64,000 bases of DNA from NCBI RefSeq assembly GCF_016756395.1, contig NZ_AP018365.1:4191001-4255000 (forward strand), in the 5' to 3' direction. Of the stretch, positions 25,790 through 34,022 are shown in pieces. A model generated the notes under the pieces. The model saw only the letters and a program-made list of their open reading frames with translations, was not told the origin of the DNA and ran no database searches. Source of the stretch: Streptomyces sp. SN-593 (GTDB taxonomy: Bacteria > Actinomycetota > Actinomycetes > Streptomycetales > Streptomycetaceae). A program made the position numbers and the translations under genes. Within the stretch, counting starts at the first letter, position 1. Every line of letters starts with the position of its first letter.

Positions 25790-26794
25790 TCAGTGCGCCG
25801 CTTCGGCTATGTGCTGGGTGCCGATCCGCTTGCGGAAGATCCAGTACGTCCAGCCCTGGTAGAGCACGACCAGCGGTGTGGCGACGGCCGCGCACCAGGT
25901 CATGATCCGCAGCGTGTACGGGGTGGCCGACGCGTTATCGACGGTCAGGCTCCACGCGCTGTTCAGCGACGAGGGCATGACGTCCGGGAAGAGGGTGAGG
26001 AAGAACATCGCGACGGTCGCGGCGATCGTCACCCCGGACAGGGCGAACGACCAGCCCTCCCGTCCGGCCCGGTTGGCGCCGAGCGCGGCGAGGAGTGCCG
26101 CGAGCGCGACCACCAGGGCCGGCAGGCTGCGGCCACCACCGCTGTGCACCTGCGTCCAGACCAGGAACACCGCCGCGAGTGCAGCCGTGACCAGGCCGAC
26201 CCGGGTCGCCAGCGCCCGCGCCCGCTCGCGGATCGGGCCCACCGTCTTGAGCGCGGCGAACACCGCGCCGTGGAAGGTGAACAGCGCCAGCATGACCAGC
26301 CCGCCGAGCAGCGCGTAGCCGCCGAGCAGGTCCCCGAGACCGCCGACGTACTCCTGGTCCGCGTCGATCCTGACGCCCCGGACGATGTTCGCGAAGGCGA
26401 CGCCCCACAGCACCGCGGGCAGCAGCGAGGTCCAGAAGATGGCGTGCTCCCAGTTCCGCTGCCACCGCTCCTCGGGCCGCTTCGCCCGGTACTCGAAGGC
26501 GACCCCGCGCACGATCAGGCAGACCAGGATCAGCAGCAGCGGCAGGTAGAAGCCGGAGAAGAGGGTCGCGTACCAGTCCGGGAAGGCGGCGAAGGTGGCG
26601 CCGCCCGCGCTGAGCAGCCACACCTCGTTGCCGTCCCAGACCGGCCCGATCGTGTTGATCAGGACCCGCCGCTCGGCGCGGTCGCGGGCGAGCAGCTTGG
26701 TCAGGACGCCGACCCCGAAGTCGAAGCCCTCCAGGAAGAAGTAGCCCGTCCACAGGACGGCGATGATGACGAACCACGCGTCGTGCAGGTGCAT
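25790..26794 (-). CDS. cydB: Cytochrome bd ubiquinol/menaquinol oxidase subunit II
   Basis: This 334-residue membrane subunit has about eight helices and partners CydA. Family hallmarks are FFLEGFDFGVGVL (about residues 19-31), INTIGPVWDGNEVWLL (about 46-61) and GGATFAAFPDWYATLFSGFYLPLLL (about 64-88). It stabilises the oxidase and has a structural role next to the haem-bearing CydA. ATG 26794 lies 33 bp after the cydA stop, so the two are co-transcribed. The distal gene cydDC follows. Confidence 0.96.
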   Translation of the reverse strand: MHLHDAWFVIIAVLWTGYFFLEGFDFGVGVLTKLLARDRAERRVLINTIGPVWDGNEVWLLSAGGATFAAFPDWYATLFSGFYLPLLLILVCLIVRGVAFEYRAKRPEERWQRNWEHAIFWTSLLPAVLWGVAFANIVRGVRIDADQEYVGGLGDLLGGYALLGGLVMLALFTFHGAVFAALKTVGPIRERARALATRVGLVTAALAAVFLVWTQVHSGGGRSLPALVVALAALLAALGANRAGREGWSFALSGVTIAATVAMFFLTLFPDVMPSSLNSAWSLTVDNASATPYTLRIMTWCAAVATPLVVLYQGWTYWIFRKRIGTQHIAEAAH

Positions 26795-26827
26795 GTCCCC
26801 AGTCCCTTCCCTTCCGTCGTCGATCCG

Positions 26828-28360
26828 TCAGTACGAGAAGGCCATCGGCCGGTCGGCGTCCGCGGCCTCGTCGGAGCTTTTGCCGCCGGGTCCGCCGCCG
26901 ATCCTGGTCGGGGGGTTCAGGTCCGCCTCGGTGAGTTCCGGCGGGCCCTGTTTGGCGTACTTCGCCAGCAGCCGGATCTCGACCACGGCGAGCAGCCCGT
27001 AGAGCACGGTGAAGACGATGAGCGAGGTCAGCACGTAGCCGACGGAGACGCCGGGGGAGACCGCGTCCTTGGTGCGCAGCACGCCGTAGACCACCCAGGG
27101 CTGACGGCCGGTCTCGGTGAAGATCCAGCCCCAGGAGTTGGCGATCAACGGGAAGGCCATGGTCAGCAGGGCGATCCGCCAGTACCAGCGGGACAGCCGC
27201 GCGCCGAGCCCGACGGTGCGGGTGAGCATCAGGTGCGGCACCTCGTCCTCGCCGGTGCGGCGGTCCGGTGCGAGCCAGAAGCGGCGCCGGGTCAGCCACA
27301 GCCCGGCCGCACCGACCCCGATGGAGACCACGCCGAAGCCGATCATCCAGCGGAAGCCCCAGTACTCGACGGGGATGTTCGGCCGGTAGTCGCCGGGGCC
27401 GTACTTCTGCTGCTCGGCCTTGTTCACGTCGTTGATGCCGCCGACGTAGCTGGTGAAGTCGTCGGTGGCGAGGAAGGAGAGCAGGTTGGGGATGTCGATG
27501 GCGACCTCGTTGTGCCCCTTGTTCACGTCGCCGACCGCGAAGACCGAGAAGGGCGCGCCCTTCTGGCCGTCCCACAGCGCCTCGGCCGCGGCCATCTTCA
27601 TGGGCTGCTGCCTGAACATCACCTTGCCGAGGGTGTCGCCGCTGATCGCGGTGAGCGCGCCGGCGACCACCGCGACGACCAGCGCCATCCGCAGCGAGGA
27701 GCGCATCACCGCGATGTGCTGCCTGCGCGCCAGGTGGTAGGCGGCGATGCCGATCATGAACGCGGCACCGGTGAGGAAGGCCGCCGACATGATGTGGAAG
27801 AACTGGGCGAGCGCGGTGTCCTGGGTGAGCACCTTCCAGAAGTCGGTGAGCTCCGCCCGCTTGGTCTTCGGGTTGTAGCGGTAGCCGACCGGGTGCTGCA
27901 TCCAGGAGTTGGCGGCCAGGATGAAGTACGCGGACAGGATGGTGCCGATCGACACCATCCAGATGCAGGCGAGGTGGATGCGCTGGGGCAGCTTGTCCCA
28001 TCCGAAGATCCACAGGCCGACGAAGGTCGACTCGAAGAAGAACGCGATCAGCGCCTCGAAGGCCAGCGGCGCGCCGAAGACGTCGCCCACGAAGCGCGAG
28101 TAGTCCGACCAGTTCATCCCGAACTGGAACTCCTGGACGATCCCGGTCACCACGCCCATGGCGATGTTGATCAGGAAGAGCTTGCCCCAGAACTTCGTGG
28201 CCCCGAGGTACTTCTCCTTGCCGGTGCGCACCCAGGCGGTCTGCAGTCCGGCGGTGAGCGCGGAGAGCGAGATCGTCAGGGGGACGAAGAGGAAGTGGTA
28301 GACGGTCGTCACGCCGAACTGCCACCTGGCGACGTTCAGTGGCTCCAGTGCGAGCTGCAC
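26828..28360 (-). CDS. cydA: Cytochrome bd oxidase subunit I
   Basis: This 510-residue catalytic subunit holds haems b558, b595 and d and oxidises quinol with high oxygen affinity. N-terminal LNVARWQFGVTTVYHFLFVPLTI has the conserved His near residue 22, FHIMSAAFLTG (about 183) a haem His, and the GRQPWVVYG motif sits near residue 403. The Q loop is of the short type. AAAGGAGA precedes the ATG closely. The operon is cydA-cydB-cydDC, with a Rex operator 42-57 bp upstream of the start. Confidence 0.97.
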   Translation of the reverse strand: MQLALEPLNVARWQFGVTTVYHFLFVPLTISLSALTAGLQTAWVRTGKEKYLGATKFWGKLFLINIAMGVVTGIVQEFQFGMNWSDYSRFVGDVFGAPLAFEALIAFFFESTFVGLWIFGWDKLPQRIHLACIWMVSIGTILSAYFILAANSWMQHPVGYRYNPKTKRAELTDFWKVLTQDTALAQFFHIMSAAFLTGAAFMIGIAAYHLARRQHIAVMRSSLRMALVVAVVAGALTAISGDTLGKVMFRQQPMKMAAAEALWDGQKGAPFSVFAVGDVNKGHNEVAIDIPNLLSFLATDDFTSYVGGINDVNKAEQQKYGPGDYRPNIPVEYWGFRWMIGFGVVSIGVGAAGLWLTRRRFWLAPDRRTGEDEVPHLMLTRTVGLGARLSRWYWRIALLTMAFPLIANSWGWIFTETGRQPWVVYGVLRTKDAVSPGVSVGYVLTSLIVFTVLYGLLAVVEIRLLAKYAKQGPPELTEADLNPPTRIGGGPGGKSSDEAADADRPMAFSY

Positions 28361-28401
28361 GATACGTCTCCTTTACTGCCGATACGCGTCCTGCTTGTGA
28401 A

Positions 28402-28417
28402 CGTGAACTCATTCACA
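28402..28417. promoter_or_regulatory. Rex operator (ROP) upstream of cydA
   Basis: CGTGAACTCATTCACA matches the Rex site TGTGAACNNNTTCACA at all but the first fixed position. An additional half site TTGTGAAC (28395-28402) abuts it. Rex is the actinomycete NADH/NAD+-sensing repressor, and cydABCD is a classical Rex target in Streptomyces coelicolor. Confidence 0.88.
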
Positions 28418-28512
28418 AGGAGTATCGCGCACATGCGTTCGCCCCCTTCCACCGGGGGGTGGCAGGGGGCGAATCAGCAGGTCAGCGTATTGTCGGGCCG
28501 AAGGGCGGCCGG

Positions 28513-29598
28513 CTACAGCTCCTTGCGGAACGCCTCGGCGGTCCGCAGCACGATGTCGTTCGCCTCGGCCTCGCCGATGGTGATCCGCACGCCCTCACCC
28601 GCGAAGGGACGCACCGTCGCGCCCGCCCGCTCGCATGCCGCCGCGAAGTCCCCGGTGCGCTCCCCCAGCCGCAGCCACACGAAGTTCGCCTGCGTCTCGG
28701 GCACCGTCCACCCCTGGGCGGCCAGCGCCCCGGCGACCCGGGCGCGCTCCACCACCAGGCCCTCGACCCGCTCCAGCAGCGCCGCCTCGGCCCGCAGGCT
28801 GGCGATCGCCGCGTCCTGGGCGAGCTGGCTCACACCGAACGGCACCGCCGTCTTCCGCAGCGCCTCGGCCACCGGCTCGTGCGCGATCGCGAAGCCGATC
28901 CGCAGGCCGGCCAGGCCGTACGCCTTGGAGAAGGTGCGCAGCACCGCGACGTTGGGGCGGTCGCGGTACAGGTCGACGCCGTCGGGCACCTCGGGGTCGG
29001 TGTTGAACTCCCGGTACGCCTCGTCCAGGACGACCAGCACGTCGGACGGCACCCGGTCCAGGAACCGTTCCAGTTCCGCCCGCCGCACCACGGTGCCGGT
29101 CGGGTTGTTCGGGTTGCAGACGAAGATCAGCCGGGTCCGCTCGGTGACCGCCGCCGCCATCGCGTCCAGGTCGTGCGTCTCGGCCGCGTCCAGCGGCACC
29201 TGCACCGCCCGGGCGCCGCTGATCTGGGTGACGATCGGGTACGCCTCGAAGGAGCGCCAGGCGTAGATCACCTCGTCGCCCGGCCCGGAGGTCACCTGGA
29301 GCAGTTGCTGGGCCACGCCGACCGAGCCGGTGCCGGTGGCGATGTGTCCGACCGGTACGTCGAACCTCGTCGCCAGTTCCGCGGTCAGCGCGGCGCAGGA
29401 CAGGTCGGGATAGCGGTTGAAGGAGGCCGCGGCGGTGGCCGCCGCCTCCAGGACGCCGGGCAGCGGGGGATACGGGTTCTCGTTCGAGGACAGCTTGAAG
29501 GCGGGCCGCGGGGCGCCGCCCTCCTCCGCCGCCGGGGGTCGCCCGGGCTTGTACGTCGGGATGCCGTCCAGTTCCGCGCGCAGCTTGGGGGTGGTCAT
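28513..29598 (-). CDS. hisC: Histidinol-phosphate aminotransferase
   Basis: This 361-residue PLP fold-type-I aminotransferase makes histidinol phosphate in histidine biosynthesis. Features are LSSNENPYPPLPG (about residue 37), FVCNPNNPTGT (about 164), DEAYREF (about 195) and the PLP-lysine region RTFSKAYGLAGLRIG (about 226-240). ATG 29598 is used; a GTG two codons earlier is possible. It stands alone rather than in a his operon, as is common for a second HisC-like copy, so some other aromatic or imidazole substrate is possible. It is upstream of cyd on the same strand, with 152 bp between. Confidence 0.9.
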   Translation of the reverse strand: MTTPKLRAELDGIPTYKPGRPPAAEEGGAPRPAFKLSSNENPYPPLPGVLEAAATAAASFNRYPDLSCAALTAELATRFDVPVGHIATGTGSVGVAQQLLQVTSGPGDEVIYAWRSFEAYPIVTQISGARAVQVPLDAAETHDLDAMAAAVTERTRLIFVCNPNNPTGTVVRRAELERFLDRVPSDVLVVLDEAYREFNTDPEVPDGVDLYRDRPNVAVLRTFSKAYGLAGLRIGFAIAHEPVAEALRKTAVPFGVSQLAQDAAIASLRAEAALLERVEGLVVERARVAGALAAQGWTVPETQANFVWLRLGERTGDFAAACERAGATVRPFAGEGVRITIGEAEANDIVLRTAEAFRKEL

Positions 29599-29893
29599 GG
29601 GCACACCCTACGAGGGTCGCCGCACGGCCGGGGAGGTGTGCGGCGCCACCGAGTGCGCTGGTAGCGCGCGCCCTGGCGCGCGTCCCCCGTAGGAGTGAGT
29701 TGCCGACGCGCATCCCGGTAAGCCAATGGCCGGGCGAGCACGGCCACTGAGCCGCCATCCGCGCCGACTGCTCGGCCTGCCGCCTGCATATTCCACCTTG
29801 CATAGGGCTTTCGATCTTGCAGAAACCGTTCTTCAGTAGGGGCGCATCGCTGGCAGCCGGACGGACCAGTGCCGCCCTACTATCGGGCTCGCC
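29599..29893. promoter_or_regulatory. Divergent hisC / LacI intergenic region
   Basis: No gene is seen in these 295 bp. Near the LacI gene are TTGCAT and TTGCAG half-sites (about 29799 and 29817) and the imperfect palindrome GAAACCGTTC (29822-29831), possible autoregulatory operators. A -10-like TACTAT at 29878-29883 would place transcription start a few bases before the LacI ATG. Confidence 0.45.
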
Positions 29894-31000
29894 ATGACAG
29901 CAGCAGGGAACCACCAGGCGAGCCGACCCGTCGGACGCCGGCTGGAGCGCGCGGGGATCCGAGACGTCGCCGCCGCCGCCGGCGTCTCGATCACGACTGT
30001 CTCCGACGCGCTCAACGGCAAGGGCCGACTGCCCGACTCCACCAGACGCCACGTCCGCGAGGTCGCGGACCGGCTGGGCTACCGCCCGTCGGCCGCCGCG
30101 CGCACGCTGCGCACCGGGAGATCGGGCCTGATCGGCCTGACGGTGACGACTTACGGCGAAGAACCGTTCACCTTCACCGAGTTCGCGTACTTCGCCGAGA
30201 TGGCCAGAGCCGCCACCTCCGCGGCGCTGGCCCGCGGCTACGCCCTGGTCATCCTGCCCGCCTCCTCCCGGCACGACGTCTGGGGCAACGTGGCGCTGGA
30301 CGGCACCGTGGTCATCGACCCGTCCGACCAGGACCCGCTGGTCGGCGAACTCGTCCGGCAGGGCGTGCCGGTGGTCAGCGACGGCCGGCCGGCCGGCAGC
30401 CTGCCGGTCCACGCCTGGGTCGACAACGACCACGAGGAGGCGGTGCTCGGCATCCTCGACCACCTCTCCGCGGCCGGCGCCCGCAGGATCGGCCTGCTCA
30501 CCGGCACCAGCACCGACACCTACACCCGGCTGTCCACCACCGCCTACCTGGAGTGGTGCGAGCGCGTCGGCCAGGAGCCGGTGTACGAGGCGTACCCCGC
30601 GCACGACCCGTGCGCGGGAGCCGTCGCCGCGGACCGGTTACTCGCCCGTCCGGACCGCCCGGACGCCGTGCACGGGCTCTTCGATCCGAACGGCACCGAC
30701 CTGCTCGCCGCCGCCCGCCGCTACGGCCTGCGCGTCCCCGACGACCTGCTGCTGGTCTGCTGCAGCGAGAGCGGCGGCTACGCGGGCACCGACCCGCCGA
30801 TCACCACGTTGTCGCTGCAACCGCGGCGGATCGGCACCGCCGTCGTCCAGTTGCTGATCGACGCGATCGAGGGGATCGGGCCCAGCCACCCCGTGCAGCA
30901 GGTGATGCCGACCGAGTTGATCGTGCGGGCGTCCTCGCAACGGCGGGCGCACCGCACCACCGTCAGTCCGCCGCGCGGTCCGGCCCGCGGGGAGGCGTGA
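29894..31000 (+). CDS. LacI family transcriptional regulator
   Basis: This 368-residue repressor has an N-terminal LacI helix-turn-helix and hinge (IRDVAAAAGVSITTVSDALN at about residues 22-41, then LGYRPSAAARTLRTG). A periplasmic-binding-protein-like effector domain follows, to about residue 345. The effector is probably a sugar or nucleoside but cannot be read. The ATG lies very close to the apparent -10 box, suggesting a short or absent leader. It is divergent from hisC and no sugar-utilisation gene is adjacent. Confidence 0.9.
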   Translation: MTAAGNHQASRPVGRRLERAGIRDVAAAAGVSITTVSDALNGKGRLPDSTRRHVREVADRLGYRPSAAARTLRTGRSGLIGLTVTTYGEEPFTFTEFAYFAEMARAATSAALARGYALVILPASSRHDVWGNVALDGTVVIDPSDQDPLVGELVRQGVPVVSDGRPAGSLPVHAWVDNDHEEAVLGILDHLSAAGARRIGLLTGTSTDTYTRLSTTAYLEWCERVGQEPVYEAYPAHDPCAGAVAADRLLARPDRPDAVHGLFDPNGTDLLAAARRYGLRVPDDLLLVCCSESGGYAGTDPPITTLSLQPRRIGTAVVQLLIDAIEGIGPSHPVQQVMPTELIVRASSQRRAHRTTVSPPRGPARGEA

Positions 31001-31246
31001 ACCGCGGGCCCGACGCGCGCGGTCCGCGGGCGTCGGACGCCGACCGCGCCGCCGTGCACCGCCGCTTCCCCCACGCCACGGGAGTGCGCGGCGACACCGA
31101 CCCGCCGGACGCCGAAGGACCGGCCCGACCGGGTGACTACGTGGCGGTTTGTCCAGGGCCCGTGAAAACGAGGTGCCTGGGTATGTCACAACGCGCCAGC
31201 CGCATTCCTATGATGGGCGGATGGCGGCGCGAGCGTGGAGGGGTCG

Positions 31247-32353
31247 ATGACTCAGGGGGCAGGTCAGGGGCACGAGCCCGACACCGGGTACGAAGCCGCG
31301 CCCGGCTACGGGACGGCACCCGACTTCCAGCCGGCCGCCGGGTACGAACAGGGCTACCCGCCACCGGCCGTCTCCGGCTACGAGGGCGCCCCGCCACCGG
31401 CGGCCGCCCCGGCCGCCGTACCGCCCGGCTACGAGCCGACCCGCCCCGACACGCCGCTGGTTCCGCCGGGTTACACCCCCACCGCCCACGACCTGCCGGT
31501 GATCACCGACGCGTCCCTGCCGGGCGAGCGCCCCGGTCCGCTCTACGTGGTCGGTGACGTGCACGGCTACCTCCACGAACTCCTCGCCGCGCTGCACGAG
31601 TCGGGGCTGGTCGACGAGGACGGCCACTGGTCGGCGGGCAGCGCCCGGCTGTGGTTCCTCGGGGACTTCACCGACCGCGGTCCGGACGGCATCGGCGTGA
31701 TCGAGCTGGTGATGCAGTTGTCCGCCGAGGCAGCCGCCGCCGGCGGCTACTGCCGCGCGCTGATGGGCAACCACGAACTGCTGCTGCTGGGCGCCCACCG
31801 CTTCGGCGACACCCCCGTCAACTCCACCGGCGGCACCGCCTCGTTCCTCGCCGCCTGGCGGCTCAACGGCGGGCAGCCGTCCGACATGGAGCGGCTGGAG
31901 GACCGGCACCTGACCTGGATCTCCCGGCTGGACGCCGCCCACCTCACCGACGGCCACCTGCTGGTGCACTCCGACACCACCGCCTACCTCGACTACGGCA
32001 GCAGCATCGAGGAGATGAACGACGCCGTCACCGGAGTGTTGCAGCGCGCCGACGCCGACGAGTGCTGGGACCTGTTCCGCAAGTTCACCAAGCGGTTCGC
32101 CTTCCGCGGCGACGGCGGTCCCGACGCCGCCCGCGAGATGCTGGGCACCTTCGGCGGCGAGCGGGTCGTGCACGGCCACAGCCCGATCCCGTACCTGCTC
32201 GGCGAGGGCGGTGAACCGCAGGTGGACGGCGAGGCGGCCGCGCCCGTGATCCACGGCCCGATGGTCTACGCGGACAACCTCGCGGTGGCGATGGACGGCG
32301 GCGTCACGATGGAAGGGCGCCTCTTGGTTGCCCAACTCCCGCTGGTGGGATAG
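31247..32353 (+). CDS. Calcineurin-like metallophosphoesterase
   Basis: The 368-residue product has a Tyr/Pro/Gly-rich, GYE-type N-terminal tail (about 1-80) and a metallophosphoesterase domain. Metal motifs are GDVHG (about residue 103), GDFTDRGP (about 140), GNHELLL (about 175) and HGHSPI (about 309). This is the PPP-phosphatase-like/ApaH-type signature for a dinuclear metal centre. Substrate is unknown. ATG 31247 has GGAGGGG five bases upstream. The next gene, a membrane protein, is 158 bp on with a parS site in the gap. Confidence 0.88.
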   Translation: MTQGAGQGHEPDTGYEAAPGYGTAPDFQPAAGYEQGYPPPAVSGYEGAPPPAAAPAAVPPGYEPTRPDTPLVPPGYTPTAHDLPVITDASLPGERPGPLYVVGDVHGYLHELLAALHESGLVDEDGHWSAGSARLWFLGDFTDRGPDGIGVIELVMQLSAEAAAAGGYCRALMGNHELLLLGAHRFGDTPVNSTGGTASFLAAWRLNGGQPSDMERLEDRHLTWISRLDAAHLTDGHLLVHSDTTAYLDYGSSIEEMNDAVTGVLQRADADECWDLFRKFTKRFAFRGDGGPDAAREMLGTFGGERVVHGHSPIPYLLGEGGEPQVDGEAAAPVIHGPMVYADNLAVAMDGGVTMEGRLLVAQLPLVG

Positions 32354-32457
32354 CTTCCACATTTCCTGGTCGCGACCTGTCAAGGCCCCCCGTACAGCCC
32401 TACCATCGGCTGTATCCGTAGTCCCACCGCTCTCCGGGCATCCGGCAGGCAGCGACT

Positions 32458-32471
32458 GTTCCACGTGGAAC
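32458..32471. other. parS
   Basis: GTTCCACGTGGAAC, a perfect palindrome and streptomycete variant of the ParB site, in the gap between the metallophosphoesterase and membrane protein genes. Confidence 0.9.
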
Positions 32472-32511
32472 ACCGGCCGCACGCGGAGAGTCGGAGCATC
32501 GGGGGATGCAC

Positions 32512-33291
32512 ATGACCAGCGCTCCACATCTGCTCACCGAGGACCGCCCGGACTTCGAGCACGTCCTCGACGAGGCGCTGCACATCGCGTTGGGCGGCAC
32601 CGGCGACGGCGCGGCCGGTTCCCCGCTGAACGCCGAGCAGTTGCGCACGATGGCGCTGGCCGCCGCCGAGTCGATCGGGGCACGGGCCGCCGAGGAGTAC
32701 GAGGTGTACCGCCGGGTCCGCGCCGACAGCCGGGAGGCGGTACGCGAGTCCGCCCGGGTCCGTGACAGCCGGGCGTTCAGCTATGCCGCGATGGGCGTCG
32801 CGGACCGCGCCGGGTCCGGCCCCGGCCTCCTTGCGGTGATGGCCGTGCTGACGCCGCTGCTCGCCGGCGCCGCGGCACTGATCTTCCTGCTGATCGGCTA
32901 CGCGCTCGAGGCGGTGTCCCCGGAGCCGGGGATCGCCTCGCCGCTGCGCACGGCCGGCTGGTTCTTCGCCGCCGTGACCGCCGCCGCGATCGTGCTCGGC
33001 GGAATCGGCCTGCTGCTCACCGCGCTGCGCGACGGCTCCTCCGCGATCCGGGACACGCCCGACGCCCTGCCGTCGGAGGTCGCCCAGGCGCGGGAGGCGT
33101 GGCGGCGCGCGCTGCTCGACCGGGGGCTGCTGCCCTTCCTCGACGACGCGCTGGCCGGACGGGCAGGGGTGCCGCCACCCGCCGCGCCCGCCTCCGTGCC
33201 GCGCATGCCGCGCCTGGGCTACACCCGGCCGGACTTCTCCTCCCCGCAGGACCCGCACCACGGGACGGTCAACCGCCGGCCCTACCAGTGA
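32512..33291 (+). CDS. Membrane protein of unknown function
   Basis: The 259-residue product has a helical soluble N-terminal half (1-100) that may form a coiled coil (AAEEYEVYRRVRADSREAVR). Two membrane spans follow (about 102-125 LLAVMAVLTPLLAGAAALIFL and about 145-168), then a proline-rich soluble tail. ATG 32512 was chosen for spacing to GGGGG; an ATG two codons earlier is too close. No domain recognised, but codon bias and position suggest a genuine core gene. Confidence 0.75.
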   Translation: MTSAPHLLTEDRPDFEHVLDEALHIALGGTGDGAAGSPLNAEQLRTMALAAAESIGARAAEEYEVYRRVRADSREAVRESARVRDSRAFSYAAMGVADRAGSGPGLLAVMAVLTPLLAGAAALIFLLIGYALEAVSPEPGIASPLRTAGWFFAAVTAAAIVLGGIGLLLTALRDGSSAIRDTPDALPSEVAQAREAWRRALLDRGLLPFLDDALAGRAGVPPPAAPASVPRMPRLGYTRPDFSSPQDPHHGTVNRRPYQ

Positions 33292-33483
33292 GCACGGCCG
33301 GCGTCCCCGCGACACGGACGGTCCGGCCGAGGCCCCCGGCAGCGCGGAACCGCAGCAGCAGCAGCCGCTGCGACTGCCACCGCCACTGCCACTGGCTCTG
33401 CCGCACGGATGGACTCCCCGGGTCGCGGCGGCCGTCCACCGTTGCTTGACTGCTCCCGTACCTGGTCAGAACGGGAGAGGCCC

Positions 33484-33870
33484 ATGCGCGTCCGCCACCG
33501 TACGCTCGCTGCTCTGCTCACGACCGTCCCGCTCGCCTTCGCGATGACGGCCTGCTCCGACTCCTCGGCCGGCCAGGTGACGGGCACCCGCGGCCTCGGC
33601 TTCAGCCAGACCATCGCCAACCCCACCCAGGGTGACGGCGCCTGTCACCGCTTCGCCCCGCGTGGTGTCGACCACGTCACCAACAACACCGGGGTCGACA
33701 TCTGGCTGCACAAGGGCCTGGACTGCAAGGACCCGGCCGGACGCCCCAGCACCTACCTGCCCACCACGTTCAGCGCGGGCGTCGCCGAGACCCCGGGGCT
33801 GTGGCACAGCTTCTCCACCGTCGGCTGGCCGCCACCGGTCCCGCCCAACGTCGGCCGGAACCTCGACTAG
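33484..33870 (+). CDS. Small putative lipoprotein
   Basis: The 128-residue precursor has a signal peptide (RHRTLAALLTTVPLAFA) and lipobox-like MTAC, with Cys near residue 22 as the lipid anchor. The -3 residue is Met, so the match is imperfect. The mature part has two more cysteines (ACHRF, LDCKDP) that could form a disulfide, and a WPPPVPPN tail. Function unknown. ATG is preceded by GGGAGAGG. It converges with thiC across a strong hairpin. Confidence 0.72.
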   Translation: MRVRHRTLAALLTTVPLAFAMTACSDSSAGQVTGTRGLGFSQTIANPTQGDGACHRFAPRGVDHVTNNTGVDIWLHKGLDCKDPAGRPSTYLPTTFSAGVAETPGLWHSFSTVGWPPPVPPNVGRNLD

Positions 33871-33890
33871 GGAATCACTCAATCGCGGTG

Positions 33891-33928
33891 GGAGGGCCCG
33901 GCGGCACACCAGTGCCTCCGGGCCCTCC
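33891..33928. terminator. Strong hairpin terminator between lipoprotein gene and thiC
   Basis: GGAGGGCCCGG (33891-33901) pairs with CCGGGCCCTCC (33918-33928). Inside, GGCAC (33903-33907) pairs with GTGCC (33912-33916), leaving an ACCA loop. It lies 20 bp after one stop codon and about 95 bp from the thiC stop, so it may serve both genes. Confidence 0.8.
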
Positions 33929-34022
33929 GTGGAAGCGGTCCTCCCGGGAAGCGCGGCCCCTCCCGGGGGGGCGAGGCTCCTTCGGGGTCCTCCAGGGGTA
34001 CTTCCGCTGATCCCCTCCGGAC

